DNA of 64,000 nt from Pagrus major (GCF_040436345.1 NC_133218.1:26152710-26216709), one strand, 5' to 3'. Shown: positions 11,579-23,864, numbered from the stretch's first letter. Numbers and translations are program-made. The notes: generated by a model from the sequence alone, not told the origin.

Positions 11579-13158
11579 ATGAGTGCATACAGGCTGCAGC
11601 AACTCAAGGGTCATATTTTGCCTGAAAATAAGGTAAGCACCAAACTTACATTGAATATTAAATGAATTATGACGTTTTTGATTCAAAAGACCACTTGTTA
11701 AGTGATAAAGTGTTACATGTGCAATATGTTGCATTGCACCATATTACAAAGTTAGTCATGTATAACTATGTATACATGAACTCTGGCTGTGGAGATATTT
11801 TGTGAGAAGTGAGAGAAGCTACAAGTAAAGTGGTCAATAGTTCAGATTGTGAAATAAAAAATCATTTCATTTAATATTGTTCAAATTAGGAACTTAATTC
11901 AAAAGTCTAAATCAAGAGTTTCTACTTACTAACAACTACATTGTACCATAGCTAGTAAATGTAATTACATACCCAGGATTTAGACTTGGTATTGATTAGT
12001 ATTGAGTATTACACCTTGTTTATAGAATATGCATGTTATTTTTTATTCAATATTTCAATTTACAATAAATGAAAGAAATCAGCAGTTTTATCAATGTTGT
12101 TCGGAAGCAAATGTTCACTTTGTGCACCTAAATAACTCCCATATAAATTCATTGTTTCTATATATTCCAGTTTTGAAGGTTTTTCTTTAAATGCCTAACT
12201 TTTGATCAGGAGCACAGTATTAAAATGCATATACATGTCAAAAATACTCCTCCAGGCCAAGTTTTAGTTTATACCACAGTAATTGTTTGAAAACTTTGAT
12301 AGAGCTGTCCTATACGGTATAGGATTAAGTAATTTTTGTTAAGTAATGTTTTTACTGTATCTTGCTAAGTTGGAATAAACTGCCAACAATAATTAAACAT
12401 TGTTTGAACTATAAATATGTTTTTGCCAATAGTCAACAGCAGAGTTTTTAATATTGCGGTCTGATTTGTTCTTTCAGATTTAAGATGATCCATTTATAGT
12501 CTTGCTTCCTTGTTTTGTAGATCACAGCAATGGCAGGCTCACCTAGTCCTCTGACCACCCATGTGCTGAACACTGGGATGGGCGTCCCTGGCTCAAACAT
12601 GGCCCTCAGTCTTTGTCGCCTAGACCCCTCGACTAATGTCTGGAGTTTGATAACCACTGGGTAAAAACCAGAGGACGACAGGAAATATACAAAATATCAA
12701 ACACATAGTAACAACGTATTAAAAGCTTAAATATCACTACTGGACATCTTTCCGGGTAGATCTTAACCACATTGTGTCTCAACAGGACCACTAATGATGA
12801 TGGACGTTGCCCAGGACTCATCACAAAACAAACGTTTACACCTGGAGTGTATAGAATTCGTTTTGAGACTGCTCAGTACTGGGAGAGTTTAGGAGAGACG
12901 TGCTTTTACCCGTATGTTGAGGTGAGGAACTGTTACGTCTTCACATGTTGACATCCTCAACTTCCATTCTCAGGCTGCTGCTGCTGCTGCTTTACTCGTG
13001 AATTTGTGTCCTCATTTAACCTGTGATGATACTGACAACCCTCTTTTATGTCTGTTGTTTTGATGCAGATTGTCTTCACTATAAACAACCCTGGCCAAAA
13101 GTACCACATTCCCTTGCTCCTGAGTCGTTTCTCTTATAGTACATACAGAGGAAGCTAG
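11579..13158 (+). CDS. urah: 5-hydroxyisourate hydrolase (HIU hydrolase, transthyretin-like)
   Basis: Exons 11579-11632, 12521-12660, 12786-12921 and 13069-13158 (stop TAG) give 139 residues. The enzyme hydrolyses 5-hydroxyisourate made by urate oxidase, the second step from urate to allantoin, in peroxisomes. The tiny first exon encodes RLQQLKGHI (residues 5-13), a textbook R-L-x5-H-I type-2 peroxisomal targeting signal. The body matches fish HIU hydrolases: PLTTHVLN (His32), CRLD (Arg51), [10 protein letters not shown], the [12 protein letters not shown] strand, KYHIPLL (His123) and the terminal YRGS signature that separates these enzymes from transthyretin. The start was chosen because it yields the targeting signal and phase 0 at the first junction. 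Human carries only a pseudogene (URAHP) at 16q24. The family call is very secure. Confidence 0.96.
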
Positions 13159-13432
13159 AGAGCAGGTGTGATGATGCTCCTGAGGCACAGAGCATCCATC
13201 TCTTGACAAGCTGAACTGTCCAGCTCCACTTGAATTACTCTTTTGAATAATGATGTTATAATCAATATAACTTGTTTGCAATTAAACATTAAACTGAAAC
13301 CTGAGTTGTTTATTGTCAAATGTGTTTTTCTTTTTGTAAGCATGCATGTGAATCCATCTGATTAACTTTTTTCAAAGCACCATCTCTCTTTCCGTAACTG
13401 AGTGAAGTTCACATCTTGTATACAAACTATTG

Positions 13433-13438
13433 AATAAA
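13433..13438 (+). terminator. Polyadenylation signal of urah
   Basis: AATAAA lies 275 bp after the urah stop codon, on the same strand. Confidence 0.7.
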
Positions 13439-13507
13439 TGCTATTAAGTGTACTCTGTTCTCTAAAAGAAGCGCCCACACAGCTCTGTTAATAGCTACCT
13501 GACATTT

Positions 13508-13834
13508 TTAAAGGTGCACTATATAGTTTGGGGAAATGAACAGAAGTCAAAAATCTGCATTGACTGATTTTCATGAAACTGAGTAAACAAACAAGCCAAA
13601 GGACAACTCAATTTCATACTGTTTTACTTTGTATATATTTGCAGGACCCTTCCTAGAAGCCACCTTTCTAGCTTCCAGCATTGTCGTGTCGACCTTATTC
13701 TTCTCTGAGGAGGGCTTGATTATTCAGTTATGGAGATAAATTAATCGGCTTTATTATTATTACCTAATTAATATTTAAAATATTACTCTTCTGAGTTAGA
13801 ATTTATTGTCCAAAACTACACAGTGCACTTGTAA
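13508..13834. mobile_element. Degenerate TTAA-type MITE (about 330 bp)
   Basis: The left end TTAAAGGTGCACTATATAGT is mirrored by the right end ACTACACAGTGCACTTGTAA; one flank has drifted from TTAA to GTAA. Non-coding. It fills most of the gap between urah and pdcd5 and ends about 290 bp before the pdcd5 start codon. Confidence 0.7.
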
Positions 13835-14123
13835 GGCCAATCCCATTCTTAACATCTGTCAAAAAATATTACATAAATCGCTCTATAATATGAAAAAAGT
13901 CATATTTCGACAAACTCATACATGTCACAACTTTCTCTTCTTTGTGATCCTTTCTCCCTCTGCGCTCGATTGCTTCAGCCTGAGTGTCAGATCGGTTTAT
14001 CACATGTCGATTGCTCTCCCCTGAGCTCGGTAGGGCCTTGTTCTGATGGGAGTTTAGGGTGCGTTATATTACGTTACCACATCATTTTTCAGCCTTTTGG
14101 GGGATCTATTACCTGAGTAAACC

Positions 14124-17100
14124 ATGGCGGACGACGAACTGGACGCAATTAGGCGGCAAAGAATGGCGGAACTTCAGGCAAAGCACGGGGTGAGAACAAA
14201 ACATGAGCTCGGAAGCGTGTTTGCGGCCGCCTTATAAGGAGATGCTGAGTTCAGTCTGCTGCTAGCTAGTGTGGCTAAACCAGTCGCCACAGGTCAACTA
14301 AACTGTGCCTCGGAATATATATAGCTCAAATGCGAGAGCCGTAGCTGATGTAAAATAGGTGTAATTAACTCAGGAGTTAGCGAGAAGAATCACAGCAATA
14401 GCCAGCATCACCTCACTGGCACTGCTAGCTTTGTGTCAGCTCACACCCCTCTGATAATGACAGCGTTAGCAAAGCAAACGTGTTGTAAAAATGAGAGAGT
14501 CGTAAAAATATGTACCTATGACCATATTCATAAGTAGATATTAGTAGATTGGTAAGCTCAGTTGGTGTTGAATTTTTTTCTGATGTGACAAAGGCAGGGT
14601 AGTGTCTTAAACATAAGTATTTCTGTACTTCATAATGAACACATACATGAACTAAATGGTATCTACTGGTGTTACATGGCAGCATACTAGTCCATACAAA
14701 GCCATGATATGGTATCCTTTATGAGTAAAGTGGAAAGATCTAGCTTTCTTGACGCAGATTGTTAAATCAGTGCTGTCAGGGTTTAACTTGTTATGTTAGT
14801 GGACCTAAATCTTACACAATACACACACTGCTCAGCAGATCTCTGATCGATGAATTGGCTGGGCCACTATTTTGAACGATATTAGCTCATCGTAGATAAA
14901 CTGTTATCAGCCTATGTAGTGACAGCTGAGTAACAAGACACTGCAGAACAGACAGGCCAAAGATGTATTGGAGGTAATTTGGAAATGGTGTCACCATTAC
15001 ATAGTTTAGCCCACCAGAGAGTACTGACAAGGTATTTTTGTACTTTATACATGTCCAACTCAGTGGACAGCCCACTATACACTACTCAAAATGAGTTAGA
15101 GATATTGGGATAGTTTAGTGTTTCACTTGATTGTTTATTCTGTAACATATCTGAATTTTTGTTTTGTGTTTTGTAAATATTTTTCTTCGCCGAAAATAAT
15201 GCAACACATTTCATTTGACTTGTATTGCATATATGCAGCCATATCCCAATATCCCTAACTAATATTGAGTAGTGTATATCTCAATCAAGTACTTAATGAC
15301 TTCATATAAGCGATCTGTATGAAAAAAGATATCATATATTATACACTTATGTTTAAACATTTATTTTAGCTGATATAGTGTTATAGGATCTTATAAACTG
15401 TTAGAACTGATTAGTATCTTCCTCAATAATCACTCAATCATAAGTACTGGTTGTGCTTTAGGGCTCTTGTTCCCTTCATTTCCAAACCAAAAACTTCCAC
15501 AGACTTTATATCAGAATTGGTTTCAGTATTTGTAAAAAAAATTTTATCAGGGTGTGTCAAAATTTCTGTGAAAAACAGAATACAATTTGTTTTATTTTGT
15601 TTGTGGAAAACAATCTAATATACGTATAATACACATGCATACAAACATTATTTAGAAAATAACTAGGTACTAAACTACAACTAAATACTAGACATATGAA
15701 TGTAAGGGCAATCACTAAACTTTTTCTGAAAGCAGACTAGTAATAAGGTGTCCTAAACACCCAAATACAACACATCAAAATACGACAATACACTTGTAGA
15801 ACATTTTTCAATGTTCAAACGTAAATGTTTTTAAAAGGTAAACAATATTGTGCATTATGATAGCAGCGACATTAGCAAGATACAGCTTATACATCTATAT
15901 ATGGACATTATGGACAAAGTCGATAGATGTTGGTGACTTTAACTAAAATATAGTACAACTGACATCTCACAAGTGACATCTCTAGACATGAGTATAGAGA
16001 TGTCACTTGGCTCCAGCTGTTCCAACGTTAAGGGATATTTGCTAGTGTTAAAATGTCTTTCCTTTATGAGGTTATACATCTAGTAATTAGTTGAATGCAC
16101 AAATTCAACATATATGTGATGGTTCTGTCTCACATTTTCTTTCAGGATTCTTCTAATAATCAGCAAGGAGAGGAGGCCAAACAAAGGTAAGGTGTTATTA
16201 TTCATTTAAAAGCTTACTACTGAAAAATATATACTTATATACAGTACAGTTTCTTTTTGAATCAACTAAAGAAGATTGAAAACAAAGTTATGAACACTAG
16301 CTGTCATTTTAAAATGTCAGTGGAGCTGTGGGACAAAGCCCATGTTCTGATGGCTTGAGAGTTTAATAAATGTGTCTTCCTGTTTTCCTTTACTTGGTCT
16401 TAGTTCTAGATCCAAACCGTAGCAGGTAGTACTGACGTGGTAATATTGTTAATTCTTATTCACAGAGAAACAGACATGAGGAACTCTATATTGGCTCAAG
16501 TTCTTGACCAGTCTGCCCGTGCCAGATGTAAGTGTGTTCTCATTTTCATTGTTTACCCTGTCGATCCCTTTGGAAATGAATCATGCTCTTGTTGAACCAA
16601 AATACATTATTTAAAATATATAATATTTATTAGGATTTATTAAGAACTCTAAGTCCCCTCTATCAGTTTTGAATAAGCATCCAGTGTTCCGTTGACACTA
16701 TACTGTGTGATGAATAGGTTATGATGTACTTGTAAATACCCATAACACGTGAACACAATGTGATAAATTTAATTTCCTTTTTTTCAGTGAGCAATCTTGC
16801 TTTGGTGAAGCCTGAGAAGGCCAATGCAGTCGAAAACTATCTCATTCAAATGGCTCGTTTTGGGAAGTTAGGAGGAAAGGTAAGAAAATGTAGCTCTGAT
16901 GCCTCGACACACTAATGTTGTCGATGTTCTTCCTCGTGCCAGCAGTGCGATGACTGGATTTTGTCTTTTGTCAGATTTCAGAGGCGGGCTTGATTGAGAT
17001 TCTGGAAAAAGTCAGTCAGCAAACGGAGAAGAAGACGACTGTCACAGTAAGTTTCACTGAAGTGTCACCTATGTTTGATTCATAATCAGTCACTTGTCCA

Positions 17101-17179
17101 TCTTACAGCACTTGTGTTCTCTTCTTGTCAGTTCAACAGACGGAGGGTGATGGACTCAGATGATGAGGATGATTACTAA
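14124..17179 (+). CDS. pdcd5: Programmed cell death protein 5
   Basis: Exons 14124-14189, 16146-16186, 16466-16527, 16788-16879, 16975-17046 and 17132-17179 (stop TAA) join in frame to 126 residues; the human protein has 125. The start [20 protein letters not shown], the core [20 protein letters not shown] and the tail [17 protein letters not shown] are diagnostic. PDCD5 is a small helical protein of cytoplasm and nucleus, conserved to archaea. It promotes apoptosis, binds the TIP60 acetyltransferase and interacts with the CCT chaperonin; these roles are from the family, not from this sequence. The DSDDEDD tail contains the conserved casein-kinase-2-type acidic serine. Intron 1 (14190-16145) carries a Tc1-like MITE. 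In human, PDCD5 lies on chromosome 19, not beside MVD. Confidence 0.97.
15078..15276. mobile_element. Tc1/mariner-like MITE in pdcd5 intron 1 (about 200 bp)
   Basis: The left end TACACTACTCAAAATGAGTT and the right end AACTAATATTGAGTAGTGTA are inverted copies. The similarity extends inward for roughly 35 bp through a shared ATATTGGGATA / TATCCCAATAT block. TA at both borders fits a TA target duplication. No coding capacity. Confidence 0.8.
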
Positions 17180-17970
17180 CTCCTAACTGGACCCTCGGAA
17201 CGCACCAAGAAAAGGCAGCGGGATTTGCTTTACTGGGACTCTGATAGCATCTTTGACTAGCTGAATCCTGGGATGCCACACTAGCTTCTGTGTGTCTCTG
17301 GAAACTACATACCAAGAGGGAAGAGCAACAAATTGGGGTTTACATTGGTGCATAAGTGGTGGGGAGTACAATACACACAGTGTCAAATAAGGTGTTCCTT
17401 TGTTATCGAGTTTCTACAAATGTGCTTGTGTTGTACCCCTGGCAATTTATGACACTGTTTGACTCCTCTACTCCCTCTTAGTGGTTACTCTTTTTTCACC
17501 ATGGTTGACTTTTGTTCTTCAAACACAAGAAGCTAGATAAAGTGAAAAATGTACTGCTGCTGGTACATTTTATCTAGACTGCTCTGTGGATATAATACAT
17601 TGTTCTGTATTCAAGGCCAGCATCCCATTAGCTCTGGATGTTGCACTTGCATATTTTCTTTTTGCTGACATGTACTTCAAAAGTTTACATAAAAAAATAA
17701 TTAAAAAAAGGCCTTAAATTCAAATGTTTGTTTTTTCTAGTGAAACATTACTGAAATGATCTGTTATTAAATGAATATTGCATTCAACAATTTAGAAAAG
17801 GTTTCCATTTTGGGTTTTCACACGTAATAATTCCATTGGGTCAGGGCACACAATTACCACAGCTGTGAATATGTTCAACGCAAGAAAACGAAACTTTGCA
17901 GCATCATCACACAGTATCCTCGCCATCAGAGAAAATGTTGACTCACTTTGTTACTTTATGGATGGCTTAC

Positions 17971-17994
17971 TTTTTTTTTTGGGGGGGGGGGGGG
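17971..17994. repeat. Homopolymer junction: T10 then G14
   Basis: Ten T directly followed by fourteen G. A run this long is rare outside microsatellites and could form a G-quadruplex, or its length may be a sequencing artefact. Confidence 0.85.
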
Positions 17995-18395
17995 AATCAA
18001 CAATCTCATGTTTTGGATTTCAAACAACAGTTAACAGATTCTCAAATGTATCCAACTACTTTTGAAATAAAAAGCATGGAGGAGAAACATGATTTGCTCT
18101 GTGTCAAGTCCAATAACACTTTGTTTCCACAGCCAACACTTGCCACAGTGGAATAAACCAATGGAACAGTTTAAAACCATTGCATTGCTTTGAATTTGCT
18201 GCAGCGGGCAGAGCTTTACAGTCGTATTCATTTTTACTAACACTGATGTACAATTTAGCCATATGTTATTACCACTTATAATGCTAACCTTATTGCTTTG
18301 CACTTTTGGGGTCCTGCAATGCCAAGTTAAAGAGGACAGACATCTGATTATATATGAAAAGTAGTAGTAAGTGGCTAAATAATTTCCTCATCACC

Positions 18396-18545
18396 ATTGG
18401 TGGAAATAGTTTTCAGATCCTTTACTTAAATGAAGCTAACAATACCACTCAGAAAACATTCAATGACAAAGGTCCTGCATTTTTAAAAAGAATGCTTCAT
18501 TAAAAGTGAAAGTATTATCCACAATATATACTCAAAGTACTGAAT
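18396..18545. repeat. Fragment of a common teleost interspersed repeat
   Basis: TTTTCAGATCCTTTACTTAA, then GTCCTGCATTTTTAAAAAGA and ATATATACTCAAAGTACTGA follow the order of a familiar fish repeat. This rests on memory of the family. Confidence 0.55.
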
Positions 18546-19037
18546 TTAGACTTATTATGTCACTGGAATGGTTTTCAAGCTTATTTTGACTGTGTATATT
18601 GCTTTTTAGTTTAATGCATAGCTTTCTATGTCATAAGGTCATCAAATGTGGCATGTATAACCAGTGTGTCTGTCAAATGAATGTAGTGGAGCAATAAGCT
18701 CCATTAATTAATTAATAAGTATCATTAATTAGTGTAAAATATATGAAATGGAAATGTTTAAGTATGATTACCTCAAAATTGTGCTGAAGTGCACTACTAT
18801 AGTACTACTTTCAACCACCATCACACTGAATTTAAATTGTTTACGTGTACTTATCTTACTGCAGCTTTCATCATTTACAATAAATGTTTTGTTTTTTAAT
18901 TTAAATGATCCAATTATCATTCACTTTTCCTGGGCTGTTGTCAGGATTTTATAAACTATTTTCATTTCATATCATCTTGTTGTGGGATGGTCTCTGTCAT
19001 TGCCCCATTTTCGCACGAGCGTGGTCAGATGACCTCT

Positions 19038-19120
19038 CATTGGCTATTCCGACTGCTTGATCCAAACGTCTGGGCTGTGATTGGTGGCGGGGTTAGCCAT
19101 GTGTTCACCACCAGCCAATG
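19038..19120 (+). promoter_or_regulatory. mvd proximal promoter with three CCAAT boxes and an SRE-like site
   Basis: Inverted CCAAT boxes (ATTGG) lie at 19039-19043 and 19080-19084, and a direct CCAAT at 19115-19119. TCACCACCAG at 19105-19114 resembles a sterol regulatory element. Sterol-pathway genes are typically driven by SREBP together with NF-Y at closely spaced CCAAT boxes. The arrangement sits 160-240 bp upstream of the mvd start codon. The CCAAT boxes are certain; calling the middle site an SRE is inference. Confidence 0.5.
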
Positions 19121-19280
19121 GAGAGAGACCTCGATGAAGCACCGTAGTGAGGTTGAGTAGTGTTAGCTAAACTGACACTGCTAAACACAGAGTAGCCTTG
19201 TAGAGGGTATTTCAGGATATTCAGGTAGTTTTATTAATTAAAAAAATCGGTTTCCATACACAGCAACGTCTGAGGAGAGT

Positions 19281-22200
19281 ATGGACAAGCCGAAGATAGC
19301 GACATGCACCGCTCCTGTGAATATAGCTGTCATAAAATACTGTAAGTATCATGTTTAGCCTCTTGTAGTCACGTTAGGTTTGTAGCTTTTGAACTCAAGG
19401 GAAGCTAAATCCTGTCTAATCGTCAATACATGTGTTCCTTGTATGGTGACTTGTGTTGTCTTTCTCTCTGAATACTGGGCATTGAATGAGTGAATTTAGT
19501 GTTGAGCTCATACTGCAGTCATGAAGTGTGTATAAAACTTTCTTACCTTTCAGGGGGGAAGAGAGATGAAGAATTAATCCTACCCATTAACTCATCTCTG
19601 AGTGTCACACTGCATCAAGACCAGGTAATAACTGCATTATCATCAATCAGCTTTCTAAATGTGCTTTTCCAAGTGTTATAGTTCCTGTCCAGAGCTGCTA
19701 AAGTGAGGTACAGCTGTGTTTTCCTGCCATCATGTAAAGACTGAGTGAATAAAAGTGTAGAAGGAAGCTAATTCAGTTTGGCTTGTCGTGATTTATTTGT
19801 GTTGATAGCGTCAGTTCAGATGATCAGTCCTTAAATATTTATATTCACTGTGCATTAGGGCTACCAACAATAGTATAATTAATGGTTGCAGGTTTTTTTT
19901 TTTTTAATTGAAACAGAAACATTACAAGATCGTAGAAATATTGACTTTGGCCTTGAATTGAGGCTGGATGATGGGTAACATATATACAGCATATGTGATG
20001 TGCACATATGAGGCTTCACATCTGGCATTGTATTAATGACATGCACTTTGACACACATCTGCCTTGTCTTCCTCCATCTGTTAAGCTGAAAACAACCACA
20101 ACAGTCGCAACCAGCAGATCATTTCAGGAAGATCGAATATGGCTCAATGGCAAAGAGGAGGATATAACCCATCCAAGACTACAGTCCTGCCTGAGAGAGA
20201 GTGAGCGCTGTCTGTTTTATTTCCCCCAAAAACTATGTAAGAGGGATTGAAGGTAACTAAGTAATTTTTTTCTGTGTTCTGTATTTAGTTCGACGATTAG
20301 CAAGGAAGAGACGTAATGACGGGGACCCCAGTTTGGATTTGTCTCACAAAGTCCACATCTGCTCTGTTAACAACTTCCCCACTGCTGCTGGCCTCGCCTC
20401 CTCAGCGGCTGGATTCGCTTGTCTAGGTGAGCTCTGTTTTAGTGCATGACTGAGATGACACTAAGGACTCTAGAGTACAAATGTTTTGCCTATTAGTGCA
20501 CATTCTTCAATATACAATATCTATCTCATATTTGATCCAGTCTCCTCTCTTACTCCCTCTTTTGTGCCTGTGCTGTAGTTTACACTCTGGCCCGGGTGTT
20601 CGGTGTAGAGGGGGAGTTGTCTGGCATTGCTCGACAGGGCTCAGGCAGCGCATGCCGGAGTATTTATGGAGGGTTTGTCCAGTGGATCATGGGACAGAAA
20701 GACGATGGCAAGGACAGTATAGCCCAGCAGGTGGAGCCAGAGACTCACTGGCCTGAGCTCAGAATCCTTGTGCTTGTGGTAGGTCAGGATTTGTGTGTTG
20801 TGTTTTGTATAAATGACAATATCGTGGCTCAAAATGCACTTTTTTATTCAAGATGGTAAAAAAAAATCCAATAAGCTTATTAATGTACTTTGTCACAGGC
20901 CAGTGCTGAGAGGAAGCCAGTGGGCAGCACCTCTGGGATGCAAACCAGTGTACAAACAAGCTGTCTCTTAAAGGTAAGTTTTTCAAACTCACTTTTTTCA
21001 TTGTACTGACTATGTACTGCTGACTTACTCTCTGTTAAAAGTGGAGATTATGTTCATTTACATTGCATTTAAAGCTAACTTACTGTTACTCATCAGAGGG
21101 TCTATGTCAATCTTTTCAATGTGTGCATGTGTGTGTGTGTGTTTAGCACCGGGCTGAGTCTGTCGTCCCAGGCCGGATGGTAGAGATGATTGAGGCGGTG
21201 CGAAGAAAGGACTTTGCTGCATTTGCTGAACTAACCATGAAGGACAGTAACCAGTTCCATGCCACCTGCCTTGACACATACCCTCCCATCTTCTACCTCA
21301 ACAGTGTGTCTCAACAGGTCATCAATTTGGTACATCGGTATAACAGACACTACGGGGAGACAAGGGTGAGCAACTTTACACTTCTGTTGCTGTGAAAGAG
21401 CAGAAAATATCTATTTAGCAGTCCTATTGGCTGTGGTTTAATCCTGCTTTCTGTTTGTTCATTTTTCTCTTGCGTTAGAAATGTGTCTCAGTTCATGCAG
21501 CTGGGTTTCCGAGCTGGTGTAATGAAGATGTGAAACTTGTGCGGTGGTTTTTAAACCGGGGAACAGAAACACCCTCCCTCTTTACATTTCTATCTTTGTT
21601 TCCTTCCAGGTGACCTACACGTTTGATGCAGGACCCAATGCTGTGATCTTTATTCTGCAGCAGCATGTTCCTGAGTTTGTTCGGGTGGTTCAACACTTCT
21701 TCCCCCCAGAGACCAACGGAGGACAGTGAGTGAATAGCTACCTTACTTATTTAGCTTTAGTGCCTAGTCTTATGCAAAATTATGCTTAAATGCAAACTAC
21801 TTAATTTATCTAAAAATATATTTAATTTATATAAATACATTTATAGGCTACCATAAATACACAACTATAGATGGATGTTTTTTGGCTCCATAGAAGCTGT
21901 TTTACACTGTTGTTTATTGAGGTGTGTCTCTCAGCCTCTTTGGGATGACTCACTGATTGTTTCTTCATTCTCTGCAGGTTTATTAAGGGTCTTCCAGTTA
22001 AGAGTGCTTCCCTTTCCGAGGAGCTGAAACAAGCTATTGGACTGGAGCCAATGCCAAAGGGAATAAGCTACGTTATTAGTACAAAGGTACACACAGATGT
22101 AATCACTCTGTAGCCCAGTTCCTTTATCAGTTTACTTTAAACAGCAGCTGAAAATCAATGTTATCTGTTGGTGATTTATATGTGTTGGTGTGTCTATCCT

Positions 22201-22617
22201 AAGGCAGCACAATATAAGCTAGAAAGATGTAATATATTAATCAGCAGATTGCGCGACAAGTTTAGATTTATGTCCACATTTCCTTTTATGTAACATTGTG
22301 TTGCACTCCTTCAGTTAAAAAGTGTGGCACACGGTAGTTCACATGCTTTACTGATGTTACACTCAGGTTAATAAAGTGTTCAAACGTTTCACTAACAACA
22401 CTATTTATGTAGGTTATAATTTATTAGGGCAAGCTTTTAAAGTAGATGCATTTGAAGATCATAACACACTCACAGAGGATGAGTCTGATCTTTTGCATTA
22501 GTCAGTGACATGACCTCTTTTTGTTTTGTGTTCAAGGCTGGACCAGGCCCTCGTGTTGTGGAGGATCCCGCTCAGCATCTACTTGGATCTGATGGTTTGC
22601 CCAAGGAAACTGTCTGA
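19281..22617 (+). CDS. mvd: Diphosphomevalonate decarboxylase
   Basis: Ten exons join in frame: 19281-19341, 19554-19624, 20086-20200, 20289-20426, 20579-20778, 20899-20973, 21147-21365, 21610-21725, 21978-22086, 22537-22617. The product has 394 residues (human about 400). It converts mevalonate 5-diphosphate to isopentenyl diphosphate with ATP, feeding cholesterol and isoprenoid synthesis. Visible signatures: [20 protein letters not shown] at 9-28 with the active-site Lys; the GHMP ATP loop [12 protein letters not shown] at 113-124; GSGSACRS with Arg155; [15 protein letters not shown]; and FDAGPNA with catalytic Asp299. All expected active-site residues are present. The exon 2 donor is GTAATA, weaker than its neighbours. 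cyba follows about 1.7 kb downstream, the same pair as in human 16q24. Confidence 0.97.
21121..21146. repeat. TG microsatellite forming the mvd exon 7 acceptor tract
   Basis: A GTGTGCATGTGTGTGTGTGT run ends directly in GTTTAG, the acceptor of mvd exon 7, so the pyrimidine tract is unusually G-rich. Confidence 0.75.
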
Positions 22618-23165
22618 TGCAGTGAAGCTCTGAACGGACAAAGTTCTACTGAGCAGTGATAAAGCCGAGATCAAATGTGCATTAGTCACATAGGTTTTTA
22701 CAAATCACAGCGACAACAGGCAGCTTCCGTTCCATCCTCCTTTAATTATCAAACTGTACTGGTGTGTCTCTCATCTCTTCATCACTTGATATTCTTGCTT
22801 GTTCTTGTAGTAGATTTCTCTGGCAGATACCTTTTTATATTTAGCAGCCTGGCTACGGTTGAAAGCAAACAACAACCGTAAGAATCCCAATTTGCATACA
22901 AACCCTGATCTCAGTGCTATGAAAAGGCAGAGTAAAAGACCTGGTTCTGTAATGTCTCAGTGAAAAGAGAAGAAGAAAAGTACCTAAAAGGACGAAGTAT
23001 CAGTGCACTGAGTCATGAATACAGTTGATCCTCTGCTCTCTGACTGTGTTTAAGGAGGGTGCATTAATTATGTTTACTTAAGTATGTTTTCATTTTTCAT
23101 CTCATGAAAACATGTCAGACAGAAAGCACACACTTAATTGATGTGAATTTTATTCTGTGATACTA

Positions 23166-23171
23166 AATAAA
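23166..23171 (+). terminator. Polyadenylation signal of mvd
   Basis: AATAAA lies 549 bp after the mvd stop codon, in an A/T-rich context. Confidence 0.65.
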
Positions 23172-23329
23172 ATATATTTTAGTCAATATGATTGTTTCTT
23201 TGAGTTTTCTTTTACCATGCCCAGATTCCAGTAGCTTTTGTAAGTTTGTTTCCCTCAGGGACAGACGCAAAGAATGACAGAAGGATAATACAATAAAAAA
23301 ATTCCATGGTCCACTCAGTGTTGTTGACT

Positions 23330-23660
23330 TTAAAGGTGCAGTATGTAAGAATTACAGTTGAAAACATTCACAGCGTAACAAATGTGAAGGAGTGACGTCT
23401 ACGTATTAATGGCAAAGCACATTTAGCATGCTACCCAGCCAACCCTATCCCAGTACTCCTGTGCCCGCAGTGAAGCCTAGCCTACATGCTAACACTCTCC
23501 CAGTGCTTCAGGCTCCCAGTTTGGACTGCTAGCTGCTCGACTAAATGGGCTAACTAACTAGCTAACAGCAGTTGGTGGTTACTTTGATGATATGCTGCTC
23601 CCTATTAGCTCTGAGTGTGAATTCAAGAGGTGGCCATTTTCTTACATATCGCACCGTTAA
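23330..23660. mobile_element. TTAA-flanked MITE between mvd and cyba (331 bp)
   Basis: Left end TTAAAGGTGCAGTATGTAAG; right end CTTACATATCGCACCGTTAA, inverted. TTAA is duplicated at both borders. The interior shares motifs with the 9056-9599 element. Non-coding. Confidence 0.85.
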
Positions 23661-23753
23661 AAACTGTATACTGTGTATAGGCGACTGCGTATACGCCTAC
23701 AGACAACAACACGTGAAAACCAAGTAAAACTTTACAATTGTGGTGCGGAAAAA

Positions 23754-23864
23754 ATGGCGTCCTCTGGTCTAGCAGCAACCTTGGACGATTTACTGACAAA
23801 GAAAGGCGACACTTCCTTGATATGGAAGTATTTCAGCTTTGAAGAGACAGACGCGCAACAATAA
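23754..23864 (+). pseudogene. Possible remnant of a hAT/ZBED transposase N-terminus
   Basis: A 36-residue frame reads MASSGLAATLDDLLTKKGDT then SLIWKYFSFEETDAQQ and stops. The spacing of 'xxxLLxKKG...S.IWKYF.F...D' recalls the start of BED-finger proteins of hAT transposases and ZBED genes. The zinc-binding Cys/His residues that should follow are missing here. It starts about 90 bp after the MITE. It could be an unrelated short frame. Confidence 0.35.

Larger units (their letters stand above)
17180..19280. other. pdcd5 3' UTR and pdcd5-mvd gap
   Basis: No further gene is seen. The first part is the pdcd5 3' UTR; candidate signals are ATTAAA at 17766 and AATAAA at 18066, neither decisive. It also contains a T-run/G-run junction (17971-17994), a fragment of a common teleost repeat (about 18396-18545) and the CCAAT-rich mvd promoter. 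Confidence 0.65.
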
